DNA from: Dyella_B nitratireducens
Lineage (GTDB): Bacteria; Pseudomonadota; Gammaproteobacteria; Xanthomonadales; Rhodanobacteraceae
Direction of reading: 5' to 3'
DNA length: 64,000 nucleotides
NCBI RefSeq assembly: GCF_049532905.1
Contig: NZ_CP064032.1
Location: forward strand, 2,790,001-2,854,000
Shown: positions 1-8,619 of the stretch, piece by piece
Layout: each line of letters opens with the position of its first letter
How positions within the stretch are numbered: the stretch's first letter is position 1
Translations under genes and position numbers: made by a program
Notes under the pieces: model-generated
Told to the model about the DNA's origin: nothing
Seen by the model: the letters and a program-made list of their open reading frames with translations, nothing else
Database searches by the model: none

Positions 1-2907
1 TATCTGGCCTATTCGCCCACGCCGCTGCCGGCCGACATTCCGAGCGGCCTGTTGTCGGGCACGCTGGACGTGCACTTCGTGCAAGCACAGCCGACGCCGC
101 AACTGCTGCTGCAAGGCACGCTGCAGCTCGACAACTTCGCGATGACCACGCACGATCATGCTCCCATGCTGGAACTGGGGCATGGTGCTGCCACGCTCCA
201 GGACGTGCAGCCACTCGAGTCGCGCTATCACTTCAGCACCATCCAGCTCGATCACGCCGCGCTTCACTACACCAAGCAGCATGATGGAAGCACGAACTTC
301 GACGCGCTGCTCGGCAAGAACGCGCCACCGCCGAAGCCTGGCACGCCACCGACCGATGCACAGATCGACACACTCGCGCTGCAAAACAGCACGCTCGACT
401 ATGGTGATCTCAGTGGCCCCACGCCGGCGCATCTGCCACTGGAAAACATGCAGGGAACGATCCGCGGACTTTCTACGGTTTCCGCGCAACCTGGCGTCGT
501 CGACCTGACCTCAGGACTTGCCGGTGGCAGCCTGCATGTCGCCGGCAATCTGTTCATGCACGCAAGCCGTTTCGAGGGACAGATCAGCGCCAACCACGTC
601 GGGCTGCAGCCGCTGGCCGCATTTGGTCCAGCGCTCAACGCGGACATTGCGAGCGGCACGCTGGACGGCGACACGCACCAGAAAGTGGATTGGAGCAAGA
701 CGCTCGCCTTGACGATGGACGGCAGCAAGCTCGCCGTGAACGACTTCGCACTGGCGCGACACGAACATAAACCCGTGTCGTGGCAGTCGCTCGCGGTCGG
801 CATCAACCATCTCGACCTCGGCAGCAGCACCGCGCAGCTTGGTGACATCACGCTGCACGGCTTGAAGATCGATGCGCAACGGCTGAAGAACGGCAGCATC
901 GATCTCACCACGCTGACGAAGTCGTCGCCACCTGCGAAAGGCAAGCAAGCGGCGTCGCCGTCCTGGCATTGGAGCATTGCGCATCTGCTTATCGACGGCA
1001 GCACGTTGGCGCTGACCGATCCGAGCGTCCCCGCCAAGAACGGACGCATCGAAGTCGATGCCGACAAGTTCGGCTTCGATAATCTTTCGGATGACATGCA
1101 CAAGCCAATCAAGCTGGATCTCAGCGGTGGCATCGGCCATGGCAAGTTCAAGGTGGATGGTAACGTCAAGCCCGAGCCGGCCGATGCCGATTTGCGTGTC
1201 GACGCGACGAAGCTGAATATCGCACCGTTCGCATCGCTGGTGCAGGTACCGTTGAACGTCAACATCGATAGCGCGCTGCTCAGCGCGAAGGGAAGCATTC
1301 GCTATCGCGATCGCAAACCGACGCCGCTGATGGCCTATCAAGGACGTGTGGTCATCAATCGTGTACACGTGCAGGACAAAGTCACCGGCGATGATTTCCT
1401 GCGCTGGAATACGCTAGCTGCCAATGGCATGAAGGTGCAGATGGGTGAAGGCGCACCGAAGGTGGTGATAGGCGGTTTGGCGCTGGACGATTTCTATGCG
1501 CGCGTGATCATCAACGCCAACGGCCGCATCAATCTGCAGGACGTGGTTTCCAATCCAGCGCAGGCTCCCGTGTCCGTTACGCGTGAGCAGAACGGCCCTG
1601 CTCCCGCCGCCAGCGCACCGCCCCCCCCACCGAAGGAACCCCCACCCGCGCCAAGCGCTGGCACAACTGGCAACGCCACACTCGCCACGGCAGCCACGAC
1701 AGCAGCGCCACCTGCGGATATTCATATCGGCCAGATCACGCTGGCCAACGGCAATCTCAACTACACCGACAATTTCATCAAGCCGAACTACACCGCCAAC
1801 ATCACCCAGCTCGCGGGCAAGATCGGTGCGTTCGGCACAGATACCAGCAACAATCCCGCCGATGTCACGCTGCAGGGCGAACTGGATGACAACTCGCCGG
1901 TGAACATCCAAGGTTCCATCAATCCGCTCACGCCGATGGCGTTTCTGGATATCAAGGCCACGGCGAACGATGTGGAACTCACACATCTAACGCCCTACTC
2001 CGGCAAATACGCGGGCTACCCGATCACCAAGGGCCGGCTCACGATGGATGTGCATTATCAACTCGACCAGAACAAGTTGAATGCCGACAACCACATTGTG
2101 CTCAACCAGCTCACTTTCGGCGATCGCATCGAAGGCCCTGGCATCAGCCATTTGCCGGTGAAACTTGCGGTGGCGCTGTTGAAAGATTCCAACGGCAATA
2201 TCGATATTCACGTACCGGTCTCCGGTTCGCTCAACGATCCGCAGTTCAGCCTCGGTGGGGTTATCTGGCAGGCCTTCGTGAATCTGCTCAAGCGCGCGGT
2301 AACGTCACCCTTCCGGTTGCTCGGCTCGATCGGCGGTGGCGGTAGTGGCGGCCAGGATCTCGGCTACGTGGAGTTCGCACCGGGCTCGGCCGTGCTCGAT
2401 GTGCCATCGCAGGACAAGCTCGCGCACGTGGTGGACGTACTCAACAAGAAAACCGACCTCAAGCTCGATATCACCGGTCGCATCGACCCCAGCGTCGACG
2501 AACAAGGTCTTCGCTCGGTCACGGTCGACGACATGGTGCAAAAAGAGGAAGCCGACGACATCGGCACCGCCGCTGCCAAAGCCGCGCCGGTAAAACCCGG
2601 CACCGACGACTACAACAAATACCTGACCAAGGCGTACAAGCACGCCAAGTTCAAGAAGCCGCGCGATCTGGTCGGCCTGACCAAATCACAGCCACCCGAC
2701 GAAATGATCAAGATGATGGAAGCCAACGTCACTGTCGACCAGGATGCGCTCCGTCATCTGGCTGAGCGTCGTGCTGATGCAGCCCGCCAGTATCTACATG
2801 GCAAGATCGCCGACAATCGCGTTTTTGTGCTGGCACCGAAGCTCGATGCGAAGGGAATCGACGATAAAGGCAAGACGACGCGTGATGACTTTGGGTTGCA
2901 TATGTAG
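1..2907 (+). CDS. AsmA-like DUF748 protein, 5' end outside window
   Basis: The frame is open from base 1 with no stop, so the gene starts before the window; the TTG at 52 is internal. About 968 residues are visible. The protein is made of repeated beta-rich, Asp/Asn/Gly-rich stretches typical of AsmA/DUF748 proteins, which are thought to form long periplasmic scaffolds linked to outer-membrane lipid transport or biogenesis. A Pro/Ala-rich low-complexity linker (bases about 1600-1710, with a run of seven Pro) separates two such halves. The C-terminal part (about 2350-2870) contains FAPGSAVLD and a repeated pattern that resembles the end of large DUF748 proteins. No catalytic motif is visible. 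Family assignment is by pattern only; the exact role is unknown. Confidence 0.75.
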   Translation, partial: YLAYSPTPLPADIPSGLLSGTLDVHFVQAQPTPQLLLQGTLQLDNFAMTTHDHAPMLELGHGAATLQDVQPLESRYHFSTIQLDHAALHYTKQHDGSTNFDALLGKNAPPPKPGTPPTDAQIDTLALQNSTLDYGDLSGPTPAHLPLENMQGTIRGLSTVSAQPGVVDLTSGLAGGSLHVAGNLFMHASRFEGQISANHVGLQPLAAFGPALNADIASGTLDGDTHQKVDWSKTLALTMDGSKLAVNDFALARHEHKPVSWQSLAVGINHLDLGSSTAQLGDITLHGLKIDAQRLKNGSIDLTTLTKSSPPAKGKQAASPSWHWSIAHLLIDGSTLALTDPSVPAKNGRIEVDADKFGFDNLSDDMHKPIKLDLSGGIGHGKFKVDGNVKPEPADADLRVDATKLNIAPFASLVQVPLNVNIDSALLSAKGSIRYRDRKPTPLMAYQGRVVINRVHVQDKVTGDDFLRWNTLAANGMKVQMGEGAPKVVIGGLALDDFYARVIINANGRINLQDVVSNPAQAPVSVTREQNGPAPAASAPPPPPKEPPPAPSAGTTGNATLATAATTAAPPADIHIGQITLANGNLNYTDNFIKPNYTANITQLAGKIGAFGTDTSNNPADVTLQGELDDNSPVNIQGSINPLTPMAFLDIKATANDVELTHLTPYSGKYAGYPITKGRLTMDVHYQLDQNKLNADNHIVLNQLTFGDRIEGPGISHLPVKLAVALLKDSNGNIDIHVPVSGSLNDPQFSLGGVIWQAFVNLLKRAVTSPFRLLGSIGGGGSGGQDLGYVEFAPGSAVLDVPSQDKLAHVVDVLNKKTDLKLDITGRIDPSVDEQGLRSVTVDDMVQKEEADDIGTAAAKAAPVKPGTDDYNKYLTKAYKHAKFKKPRDLVGLTKSQPPDEMIKMMEANVTVDQDALRHLAERRADAARQYLHGKIADNRVFVLAPKLDAKGIDDKGKTTRDDFGLHM

Positions 2908-3245
2908 TCGTATGCCAGCCATCGCCCTTGCACGGCATCCGCCAGAATAGAAGTTCTCCGTATGAAGAGCCTCGCTACCGCGAAAGCTGGTCTGGCGGCC
3001 ATAGGATTTTTTCACACCCCGTCACACGGCAAGCCTGGTCACAGGGGTCAGAAGTGGACCTTGCTTGTCACACCACCCGCAAGCTGCAACCTAGCCAACC
3101 TTCCATAGTTACCGCGGATTTGCCGCATCAGCCTTCGTAAACGTTTGCCGCAACAAAAGGCACGCCCCTTGCTTTGTCAGTGCTGTTGACCCGTTTCCGG
3201 GCGCACCTCAAGCCCGGCCATCACGTTACTAAGGAAGGTCCCGCA
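2908..3245. other. Non-coding gap before the borosin-like operon
   Basis: This 338-bp gap between the DUF748 gene and the methyltransferase must carry the promoter of the 3246-6254 gene set, since all three genes run rightward from here. The clear element is the Shine-Dalgarno sequence AAGGAAGG at about 3232-3239. I could not pick a convincing -35/-10 pair or terminator. Short reading frames here look like chance. Confidence 0.5.
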
Positions 3246-4073
3246 ATGAGTGCAGCGTCTCTCGCATCATCGAACGACACCACCCGCGGCAGCCTCGCAT
3301 GCGTCGGCATGGGCATGACCCTGGGCTCCCACCTCACGCCATTGGCACGCGACCATATCGAACAGGCGGATGTGGTGTTCGCAGCGCTTTCCGATCACAT
3401 CGTGGAAATGTGGCTGCAACGCATGAATCCGGATGTACGCAGCCTGCAACCTTACTACGCCGAGGGCAAACCACGGTCAAAGACATACCAGGAATGGGTA
3501 GACCTGATGATGGTCGAGGTACGCGCAGGTAAACGTGTTTGCGCCGTGTTCTACGGTCATCCCGGTATCTTCGCCTGGTCCCCGCACAACGCCATCGAGG
3601 TCGCTCGTGCGGAAGGGTTTCAGGCGCATATGGAACCGGGTATTTCCGCTGAGGATTGCCTCTACGCCGATCTGGGCATCGATCCCGGTCGCTTCGGTTG
3701 TCAGCATTTCGAAGCAAGCCAACTGCTGTTCTACGAACATCGCATCAACCCTGCCGGCTATTTGGTGCTATGGCAGGTGGCACTGGTTGGCGATTGGTCG
3801 CTGACACGTTTCCACACCGGACCGGCCTATCGGCAAGTGCTGGTGGAGAAGCTGAGCAAGGATTATCCACTCGATCATGAAGTGATTCTTTATCACGGAG
3901 CAACACTGCCGATCGAAAAACCACGCATCAGACGCATGGCGCTGCGCGATTTGCCCGATGCCACATTCACCTCACAAGAAACGTTGGTCCTGCCGCCTGC
4001 GACCGTACTGAAACTGGACCTCACCATGCGCGAACGATTGGCTGAGCTGGACAAAGCGACTGGCTTCGCATGA
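3246..4073 (+). CDS. Borosin-type peptide backbone alpha-N-methyltransferase (split form, SonM-like)
   Basis: A 275-aa SAM-dependent methyltransferase of the tetrapyrrole-methylase fold. Start at 3246 is set by AAGGAAGG just upstream; an in-frame start at 3174 lacks one. Recalled features of Shewanella SonM are all present: GSLACVG near residue 15, YGHPGIFA at 103-110, MEPGISAEDCLYADLGIDP at 129-147, then FEASQ, LWQ and YPLDHEV blocks. Tyr71, Arg77 and Tyr81 match the catalytic Tyr/Arg/Tyr set of OphMA and SonM; the R-x3-Y spacing is kept and the loop before Arg is about three residues shorter. Unlike fungal OphMA, no substrate peptide is fused at the C terminus. The next gene is a small precursor-like protein. 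No cobalamin or siroheme genes are nearby, so a corrin methylase is unlikely. Function is inferred from resemblance and context. Confidence 0.85.
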   Translation: MSAASLASSNDTTRGSLACVGMGMTLGSHLTPLARDHIEQADVVFAALSDHIVEMWLQRMNPDVRSLQPYYAEGKPRSKTYQEWVDLMMVEVRAGKRVCAVFYGHPGIFAWSPHNAIEVARAEGFQAHMEPGISAEDCLYADLGIDPGRFGCQHFEASQLLFYEHRINPAGYLVLWQVALVGDWSLTRFHTGPAYRQVLVEKLSKDYPLDHEVILYHGATLPIEKPRIRRMALRDLPDATFTSQETLVLPPATVLKLDLTMRERLAELDKATGFA

Positions 4074-4126
4074 GGTAAACAAACGCTTCAAGGCAACACT
4101 CACATCACAGGGAAAAGGGGAAACAC

Positions 4127-4435
4127 ATGGCAGACACGATTGAATGGCTGGAAATCATCGGCAAAAACGCCAAGCTGCGTCACGCAATGGCTGAGGAGCT
4201 CGCACATACGCTGGAACAAGCTGACGCTTCAGATGCTTTGAAAGCTGCCGTGATACACGGAGACGGCGCACTACTGTCTGCCGAACTCGGTCACAAAGAC
4301 ATGCGCGGCGAGAACGATTCACACACGCACCCGCGTCCTCCCCATCATCCGTTTCGTCCGGATGAGCCAGAGAAAGAAAAAGAGCCAGGTCATCACGAGG
4401 ATGAACCCGGTCAGGGCGAACCAAAGTCACCCTGA
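4127..4435 (+). CDS. Putative split-borosin precursor peptide (binding domain plus Pro/His/Glu-rich tail)
   Basis: A 102-aa protein starting 53 bp after the methyltransferase, with AAAAGGGG as Shine-Dalgarno. Residues 1-57 are helical and Ala/Leu-rich and resemble the SonA borosin-binding domain as I recall it: IGKNAKL here against LGQDAQL there, and AVIHGD against AVMTGD, at similar spacing. Residues 58-102 change abruptly to a disordered hydrophilic tail rich in Pro, His, Asp, Glu and Lys (RPPHHPFRPDEPEKEKEP). If this is the substrate, the methylated core should lie in this tail. No protease, transporter or second tailoring enzyme follows. Alternative: a small accessory protein of the methyltransferase rather than its substrate. 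Confidence 0.7.
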   Translation: MADTIEWLEIIGKNAKLRHAMAEELAHTLEQADASDALKAAVIHGDGALLSAELGHKDMRGENDSHTHPRPPHHPFRPDEPEKEKEPGHHEDEPGQGEPKSP

Positions 4436-4451
4436 TATAGGTGCCGCCGAC

Positions 4452-6254
4452 ATGACGCGGTGGCAAAACCGCAATCGGCCATGGTCTGTTCTGGCGACCA
4501 TGGTCGGCTGCGCTTTTTTTCTGTCCGCCCATGCCACCACATTAACGTCCAACGTGACGGCGTTGCTTGAGCAGACTGAAAACTTACGCACCTCCGATCA
4601 CCCGCAATTTCTGCACCTGCTAGGCGTGCTCCACCTACAAACGTCCAGCATGTCTACGCATGAACGCTGGCAATTGCGTTATCTCGATGCGTGGCAGGAC
4701 TCGTTCCAGGGTGACTATGGCAATGCAGACCCTGCGCTTCAGGATGTCATCAAGCATTCCGCCGATCCAGTTCTGGTGACCAAGGCGTCCGCCGTCCTCA
4801 TGGACGATATGCGTAACAGTAGACGCTACGAACCAGCCTTCGAGTTGGCCAATCAACTAGTGGCCAATCTCCCGAACACCCGGGACAACCTGGCGCGGTA
4901 TATGGTGCTGTCCTATGCCTCACAATTGCTGAGGTCAGCCGGACAATACGACCTGGCGGCCACGTACGCGCGGGACATGGCGCAGGCACTTCCGCCAGGA
5001 GAGACTCCATGCCAGCCATGGGCTCAACTGCTCGCCGCGCTTCAAGCCAGCCACAAGCTGACATCGTCCAGTCTAGACATTCAGCGCGGGCTTGAGGCCT
5101 GCCAAGCTGCCAAGTTGCCATTATTCACAGAGATCATCGAACTGGTGAAAGGCGATCTTTACTTGGATGAGAATCAGCCGGCCAAGACCGTCGCCTTGCT
5201 GAGCGCGATAGCGCCCAGCATTCGTGCAAGCGGGTTTCATTTGGCCATGCTGCACGCCCGGGAACAACTTGCCCGCGCTTACTGGAAACTCGGCGACGAC
5301 GACAACGCTCGCAAAGCCGCCCTCACCGTTTTGGCCATCAGTGAACCAGGTGACGTGAACGAGTCATTGCGTAATGCCTACCAGGTGCTTTATCTCATCG
5401 AGAAGAAACACGGTCGTGCGACCGCAGCGCTAAACTACTATCAACAATATGCCGAACAGAACGCCGGTTATCTCAACGATGTCAGTGCCAGGACGCTGGC
5501 TTATGATGTGGCCCAGCAACACATGCTTGCGCAAAAGCTCGAAACGGAAAAGCTGAGCAAGCAAAACAACATCCTTCGATTGCAGCAAACGCTCGCTGCC
5601 AAGACGATCGAAACCGGCCGACTTTATATCGTGCTGCTGCTGATGCTGCTGGCATCCGTCATCTTCTGGCTGCTTCGCACCAAACGTTCACAACTTCACT
5701 TTCAACAGCAGGCTCGTCTCGATGGGCTTACCGGTATCTTCAACCACCAGCACTTCATCAGCGAAGCACAGCGCGCCATGAATCTGCTGGCACGAAGACA
5801 GGGCGATGGCTGCCTGGTATTCATCGACCTGGACTACTTCAAGCAGATCAACGATACCCACGGTCACGCCATCGGCGATGCCGTGTTGAAACACACGGTT
5901 TCCATCTGCAGGCAGGCATTGCGCGCCAACGACTTGTTCGGCCGTCTTGGTGGTGAGGAATTCGGTATTCTGCTGCTGGATTGCCCGCCGGGACACGGCG
6001 CGGTCATAGCCGATCGCATTCGCACGATGATTGAAACGACGCCGCTCGACATAGACGGGCATGTCGTGACGTTCTCCGCCAGCATTGGACTGGCTTCTAC
6101 CATGACGTCCGGCTACGAATTGAAACGACTGTGCCGGGACGCCGATGCGGCGCTGTACAGGGCCAAGCACATCGGGCGCAATCGTGTCATTGCCTATGCA
6201 GAGCATGGCGATTTGGCCACGGCTTTCCATGCGGGAAATGTTGGGCAATCGTAG
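4452..6254 (+). CDS. Membrane-anchored GGDEF diguanylate cyclase with periplasmic helical-repeat sensor
   Basis: A 600-aa protein starting 17 bp after the precursor stop; an earlier in-frame ATG at 4362 would overlap the precursor and place 30 residues before the signal peptide. It has an N-terminal signal sequence (residues about 10-28), a TPR-like alpha-helical region to about 350, a coiled stretch, one membrane helix (about 390-411), and a C-terminal GGDEF domain. The active site reads GGEEF at residues 500-504, and the product-inhibition I-site RAND lies five residues before it, so it should make cyclic-di-GMP under feedback control. Tight spacing suggests co-transcription with the two borosin-like genes. 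The signal sensed is unknown. Confidence 0.87.
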   Translation: MTRWQNRNRPWSVLATMVGCAFFLSAHATTLTSNVTALLEQTENLRTSDHPQFLHLLGVLHLQTSSMSTHERWQLRYLDAWQDSFQGDYGNADPALQDVIKHSADPVLVTKASAVLMDDMRNSRRYEPAFELANQLVANLPNTRDNLARYMVLSYASQLLRSAGQYDLAATYARDMAQALPPGETPCQPWAQLLAALQASHKLTSSSLDIQRGLEACQAAKLPLFTEIIELVKGDLYLDENQPAKTVALLSAIAPSIRASGFHLAMLHAREQLARAYWKLGDDDNARKAALTVLAISEPGDVNESLRNAYQVLYLIEKKHGRATAALNYYQQYAEQNAGYLNDVSARTLAYDVAQQHMLAQKLETEKLSKQNNILRLQQTLAAKTIETGRLYIVLLLMLLASVIFWLLRTKRSQLHFQQQARLDGLTGIFNHQHFISEAQRAMNLLARRQGDGCLVFIDLDYFKQINDTHGHAIGDAVLKHTVSICRQALRANDLFGRLGGEEFGILLLDCPPGHGAVIADRIRTMIETTPLDIDGHVVTFSASIGLASTMTSGYELKRLCRDADAALYRAKHIGRNRVIAYAEHGDLATAFHAGNVGQS

Positions 6255-6488
6255 GCTGGAGCACCGCTCGCCTCAAAAAAGTCGGTCTTGCCACGACACC
6301 ATTTCAGTGCCGCAAATGTCTGGGCTTCGTAGAAGGAACACGCGCCTTCATGGCAACTGATGCACCTTATCGCACCGGATAGCGGCTCCAAAAAAACAAG
6401 CACATCCAAAGCCATTAAGCCCTCCCGGTTTCCCCAACGCCCGCCTCGGATCACAATATCGCTTTCCCACCACCCGAATCTCCCGACC

Positions 6489-7685
6489 ATGAGCTACCCC
6501 GGCCAGACCCGCTACGCCCAGGAACTGCAATCCATCCGCGAACAAGGCCTGTTCAAGGCCGAACGCGTGATCACCTCGCCCCAGTCCGCCGAGATCGAGC
6601 TGGAGGATGGCCGCAAGGTGCTGAACTTCTGCGCCAACAACTACCTGGGGCTGGCCGACCACCCCGAGGTGATCCAGGCCGCCAAGGAAGCCTTGGATAC
6701 GCACGGCTTCGGCATGGCTTCGGTGCGCTTTATCTGTGGCACGCAGGATCTGCACAAGGAACTGGAAAAGAAGATCGCCGATTTCTTCGGGACCGAAGAC
6801 ACGATTCTGTATGCCGCCTGCTTCGATGCGAACGGCGGCCTGTACGAGCCGCTGCTGGGTGAAGAAGACGCGATCATTTCCGACGCGCTCAATCACGCTT
6901 CCATCATCGACGGTATCCGGCTGTGCAAGGCCAAGCGTTTCCGTTATGCCAACTCCGACATGGCTGATCTGGAAAAGCAGTTGCAGGCTGCCGATGCGGC
7001 TGGCGCGCGCACCAAGCTGATTACGAGCGATGGTGCGTTTTCGATGGATGGCTTTATCGCGCCGCTGGACAAGATCACTGAGCTGGCGGCCAAGTACAGC
7101 GCACTGGTGCATATCGACGAATGCCATTGCACCGGTTTCCTTGGGCCGCATGGCCGCGGCTCGGCCGAAGTACATGGTGTGCTGGACAAGATCGATATCT
7201 TCACCGGTACGCTGGGGAAGGCCTTGGGTGGCGCGCTGGGCGGCTTTACCACGGGGCACGGCGAGATCATCGAGATGCTGCGCCAGCGTTCACGCCCTTA
7301 TCTGTTCTCCAACTCGCTGCCGCCGCATGTAGTTGCTGCCGCGATCAAAGTCTTCGATATGCTGGGTTCGGCCGGTGATCTGCGCGAGCGCGTGCAGGAG
7401 AACACGCGTTACTTCCGCGAGCAGATGACGAAAGCGGGTTTTGACATCAAGCCAGGTGTGCATCCCATCGTGCCGGTGATGGTGTATGACGCCAAGAAGG
7501 CGCAGGCGATGGCTGCGGCGCTGCTCGATGAAGGTATCTATGTCACCGGCTTCTTCTATCCGGTGGTGCCGCAGGGGCAGGCGCGTATTCGCACGCAGAT
7601 GAGTGCGGCGCATACGCGTGCGCATCTGGATCGGGCAATTGCGGCGTTTACCAAGGTGGGACGGTCGCTGGGTGTGATTGGTTGA
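6489..7685 (+). CDS. kbl: Glycine C-acetyltransferase (2-amino-3-ketobutyrate CoA ligase)
   Basis: A 398-aa PLP enzyme of the alpha-oxoamine synthase family that converts 2-amino-3-oxobutyrate and CoA to glycine and acetyl-CoA, the second step of threonine breakdown. NNYLGLADHP, GFGMASVRFICGTQ, HIDECHCTGFLG and TGTLGKALGG are visible; the PLP-binding lysine is Lys244, as in E. coli Kbl. The start at 6489 gives the usual family length; upstream extension to 6360 adds unrelated sequence. Its usual partner threonine dehydrogenase is not adjacent, and no strong Shine-Dalgarno is seen. Confidence 0.96.
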   Translation: MSYPGQTRYAQELQSIREQGLFKAERVITSPQSAEIELEDGRKVLNFCANNYLGLADHPEVIQAAKEALDTHGFGMASVRFICGTQDLHKELEKKIADFFGTEDTILYAACFDANGGLYEPLLGEEDAIISDALNHASIIDGIRLCKAKRFRYANSDMADLEKQLQAADAAGARTKLITSDGAFSMDGFIAPLDKITELAAKYSALVHIDECHCTGFLGPHGRGSAEVHGVLDKIDIFTGTLGKALGGALGGFTTGHGEIIEMLRQRSRPYLFSNSLPPHVVAAAIKVFDMLGSAGDLRERVQENTRYFREQMTKAGFDIKPGVHPIVPVMVYDAKKAQAMAAALLDEGIYVTGFFYPVVPQGQARIRTQMSAAHTRAHLDRAIAAFTKVGRSLGVIG

Positions 7686-7718
7686 CGTTGCTATCGCGTT
7701 CTAGCTTGTAATCCTCAT

Positions 7719-7752
7719 GGCCGTCATTCCCGCGAAAGCAGGAATGATGGCC
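7719..7752. repeat. REP-like palindrome (ATTCCCGCGAAAGC type)
   Basis: A 12-bp inverted repeat (GGCCGTCATTCC against GGAATGATGGCC, one mismatch) around CGCGAAAGCA. It lies between the convergent kbl and 7768 genes. The same core recurs as a pair at 40931-41013, so this is a dispersed intergenic repeat that may also act as a terminator hairpin. Confidence 0.7.
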
Positions 7753-7767
7753 ATGTAACATCATCTG

Positions 7768-8493
7768 CTATGGCAAGTTGCTAAGATCAGCATGATATTC
7801 CCAGCTTTCTGTCGTGCTTGAACGCACCGCATCCGTGAAGTCACGCAGAGCATTCTGATCACTGGCCAGCAAATCGGTTATGTCTTTGCGGAAGGTGTCG
7901 TAACTCGCCCCATTCGCACGCGCCACCATCAGCATGTATTGCGGCTTGTCGCCACCGGTTACCAATCGATACCAGGTATGCGGCGGCGCGCTGGGCGTTG
8001 CGGCAAGCACGCGCCGCGCTGTTTGCAAGGCACGTTCAAAGCGCGCTTCTGTGCCAGGACGAAGATCGAAATAAGTGACTTGCACCGTAGCGCTGGGTTT
8101 GCGGTTTTCCAGCGGCGTGCCGTAGCTGAGTTGGGGCAACAGTTCATAGACGAGTTGCGCTTGGGGCGTGACATAAGGCGTCACGCTGGTCCTGAAATCC
8201 GCACCATCTTGCTCGACATCGACACGATGATCGAATGCAGCGAAAGGCTCGCCGACATTTGCGTCGATGAAATAGCCATCGCGCTTGCCGTCCGAAACCG
8301 TCCAGCCGTACCAGACCAAGGGATCGTGATGGCTGCGATGCCAGCTCAGGTGATGGCGATAACCGTCTTCGAACTTGGCTTGCGCGCCGGGATTCACTTG
8401 GTAAACGAAAAAGTGTGCGGCGGAACCTTGCTGAGCTTTGACGGGCGAGATCAGCAACAAAGCTAGCGCGGCGAGCAGTGAGCGATACATCAT
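7768..8493 (-). CDS. Secreted protein of unknown function
   Basis: A 241-aa protein with a clear Sec signal peptide (two Met, Tyr-Arg, then a Leu/Ala core ending PVKAQ). GAGGA lies 4 bp before the start at 8493; the adjacent ATG at 8490 is equally plausible. The longer frame to 8874 runs over the divergent LysR gene and is rejected. The mature part has two similar halves around FFVYQVNPGAQAKFEDGY and VTYFDLRPGTEARFERAL, suggesting an internal duplication of a small alpha/beta unit. No catalytic motif is recognised. The divergent LysR regulator next door is a likely controller. Confidence 0.75.
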   Translation of the reverse strand: MMYRSLLAALALLLISPVKAQQGSAAHFFVYQVNPGAQAKFEDGYRHHLSWHRSHHDPLVWYGWTVSDGKRDGYFIDANVGEPFAAFDHRVDVEQDGADFRTSVTPYVTPQAQLVYELLPQLSYGTPLENRKPSATVQVTYFDLRPGTEARFERALQTARRVLAATPSAPPHTWYRLVTGGDKPQYMLMVARANGASYDTFRKDITDLLASDQNALRDFTDAVRSSTTESWEYHADLSNLP

Positions 8494-8569
8494 GGAATCC
8501 TCGCGGGGAAGATATGTAAAACCGCGCCATACTAGGCTTGCCCCAGCTCGCAAAACCATGCGAATCTTT

Positions 8570-8602
8570 TTGGCCTGACACACAAAAAATTTTTCAGGCC
8601 AA
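8570..8602. promoter_or_regulatory. Perfect inverted repeat in a divergent promoter, candidate LysR operator
   Basis: TTGGCCTGA at 8570-8578 and TCAGGCCAA at 8594-8602 are exact inverted copies with a 15-bp A/T-rich spacer. The site ends 17 bp before the LysR start and lies about 75 bp upstream of the divergent secreted-protein gene. Its position suits autoregulation plus control of the neighbour. This is inferred from the sequence alone. Confidence 0.5.
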
Positions 8603-8619
8603 CCTTTACGGGCGCAGCC

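Noticed and set aside
1..2907. A start codon at base 52 for the first gene
   Set aside because: The frame is open from base 1 with family-like sequence, so the TTG at 52 is internal and the gene is truncated by the window.
3246..4073. Annotation as a precorrin or uroporphyrinogen methyltransferase
   Set aside because: The fold is shared, but the YGHPGIFA/MEPGISAED/FEASQ pattern and the adjacent precursor-like gene fit borosin methyltransferases, and no tetrapyrrole genes are nearby.
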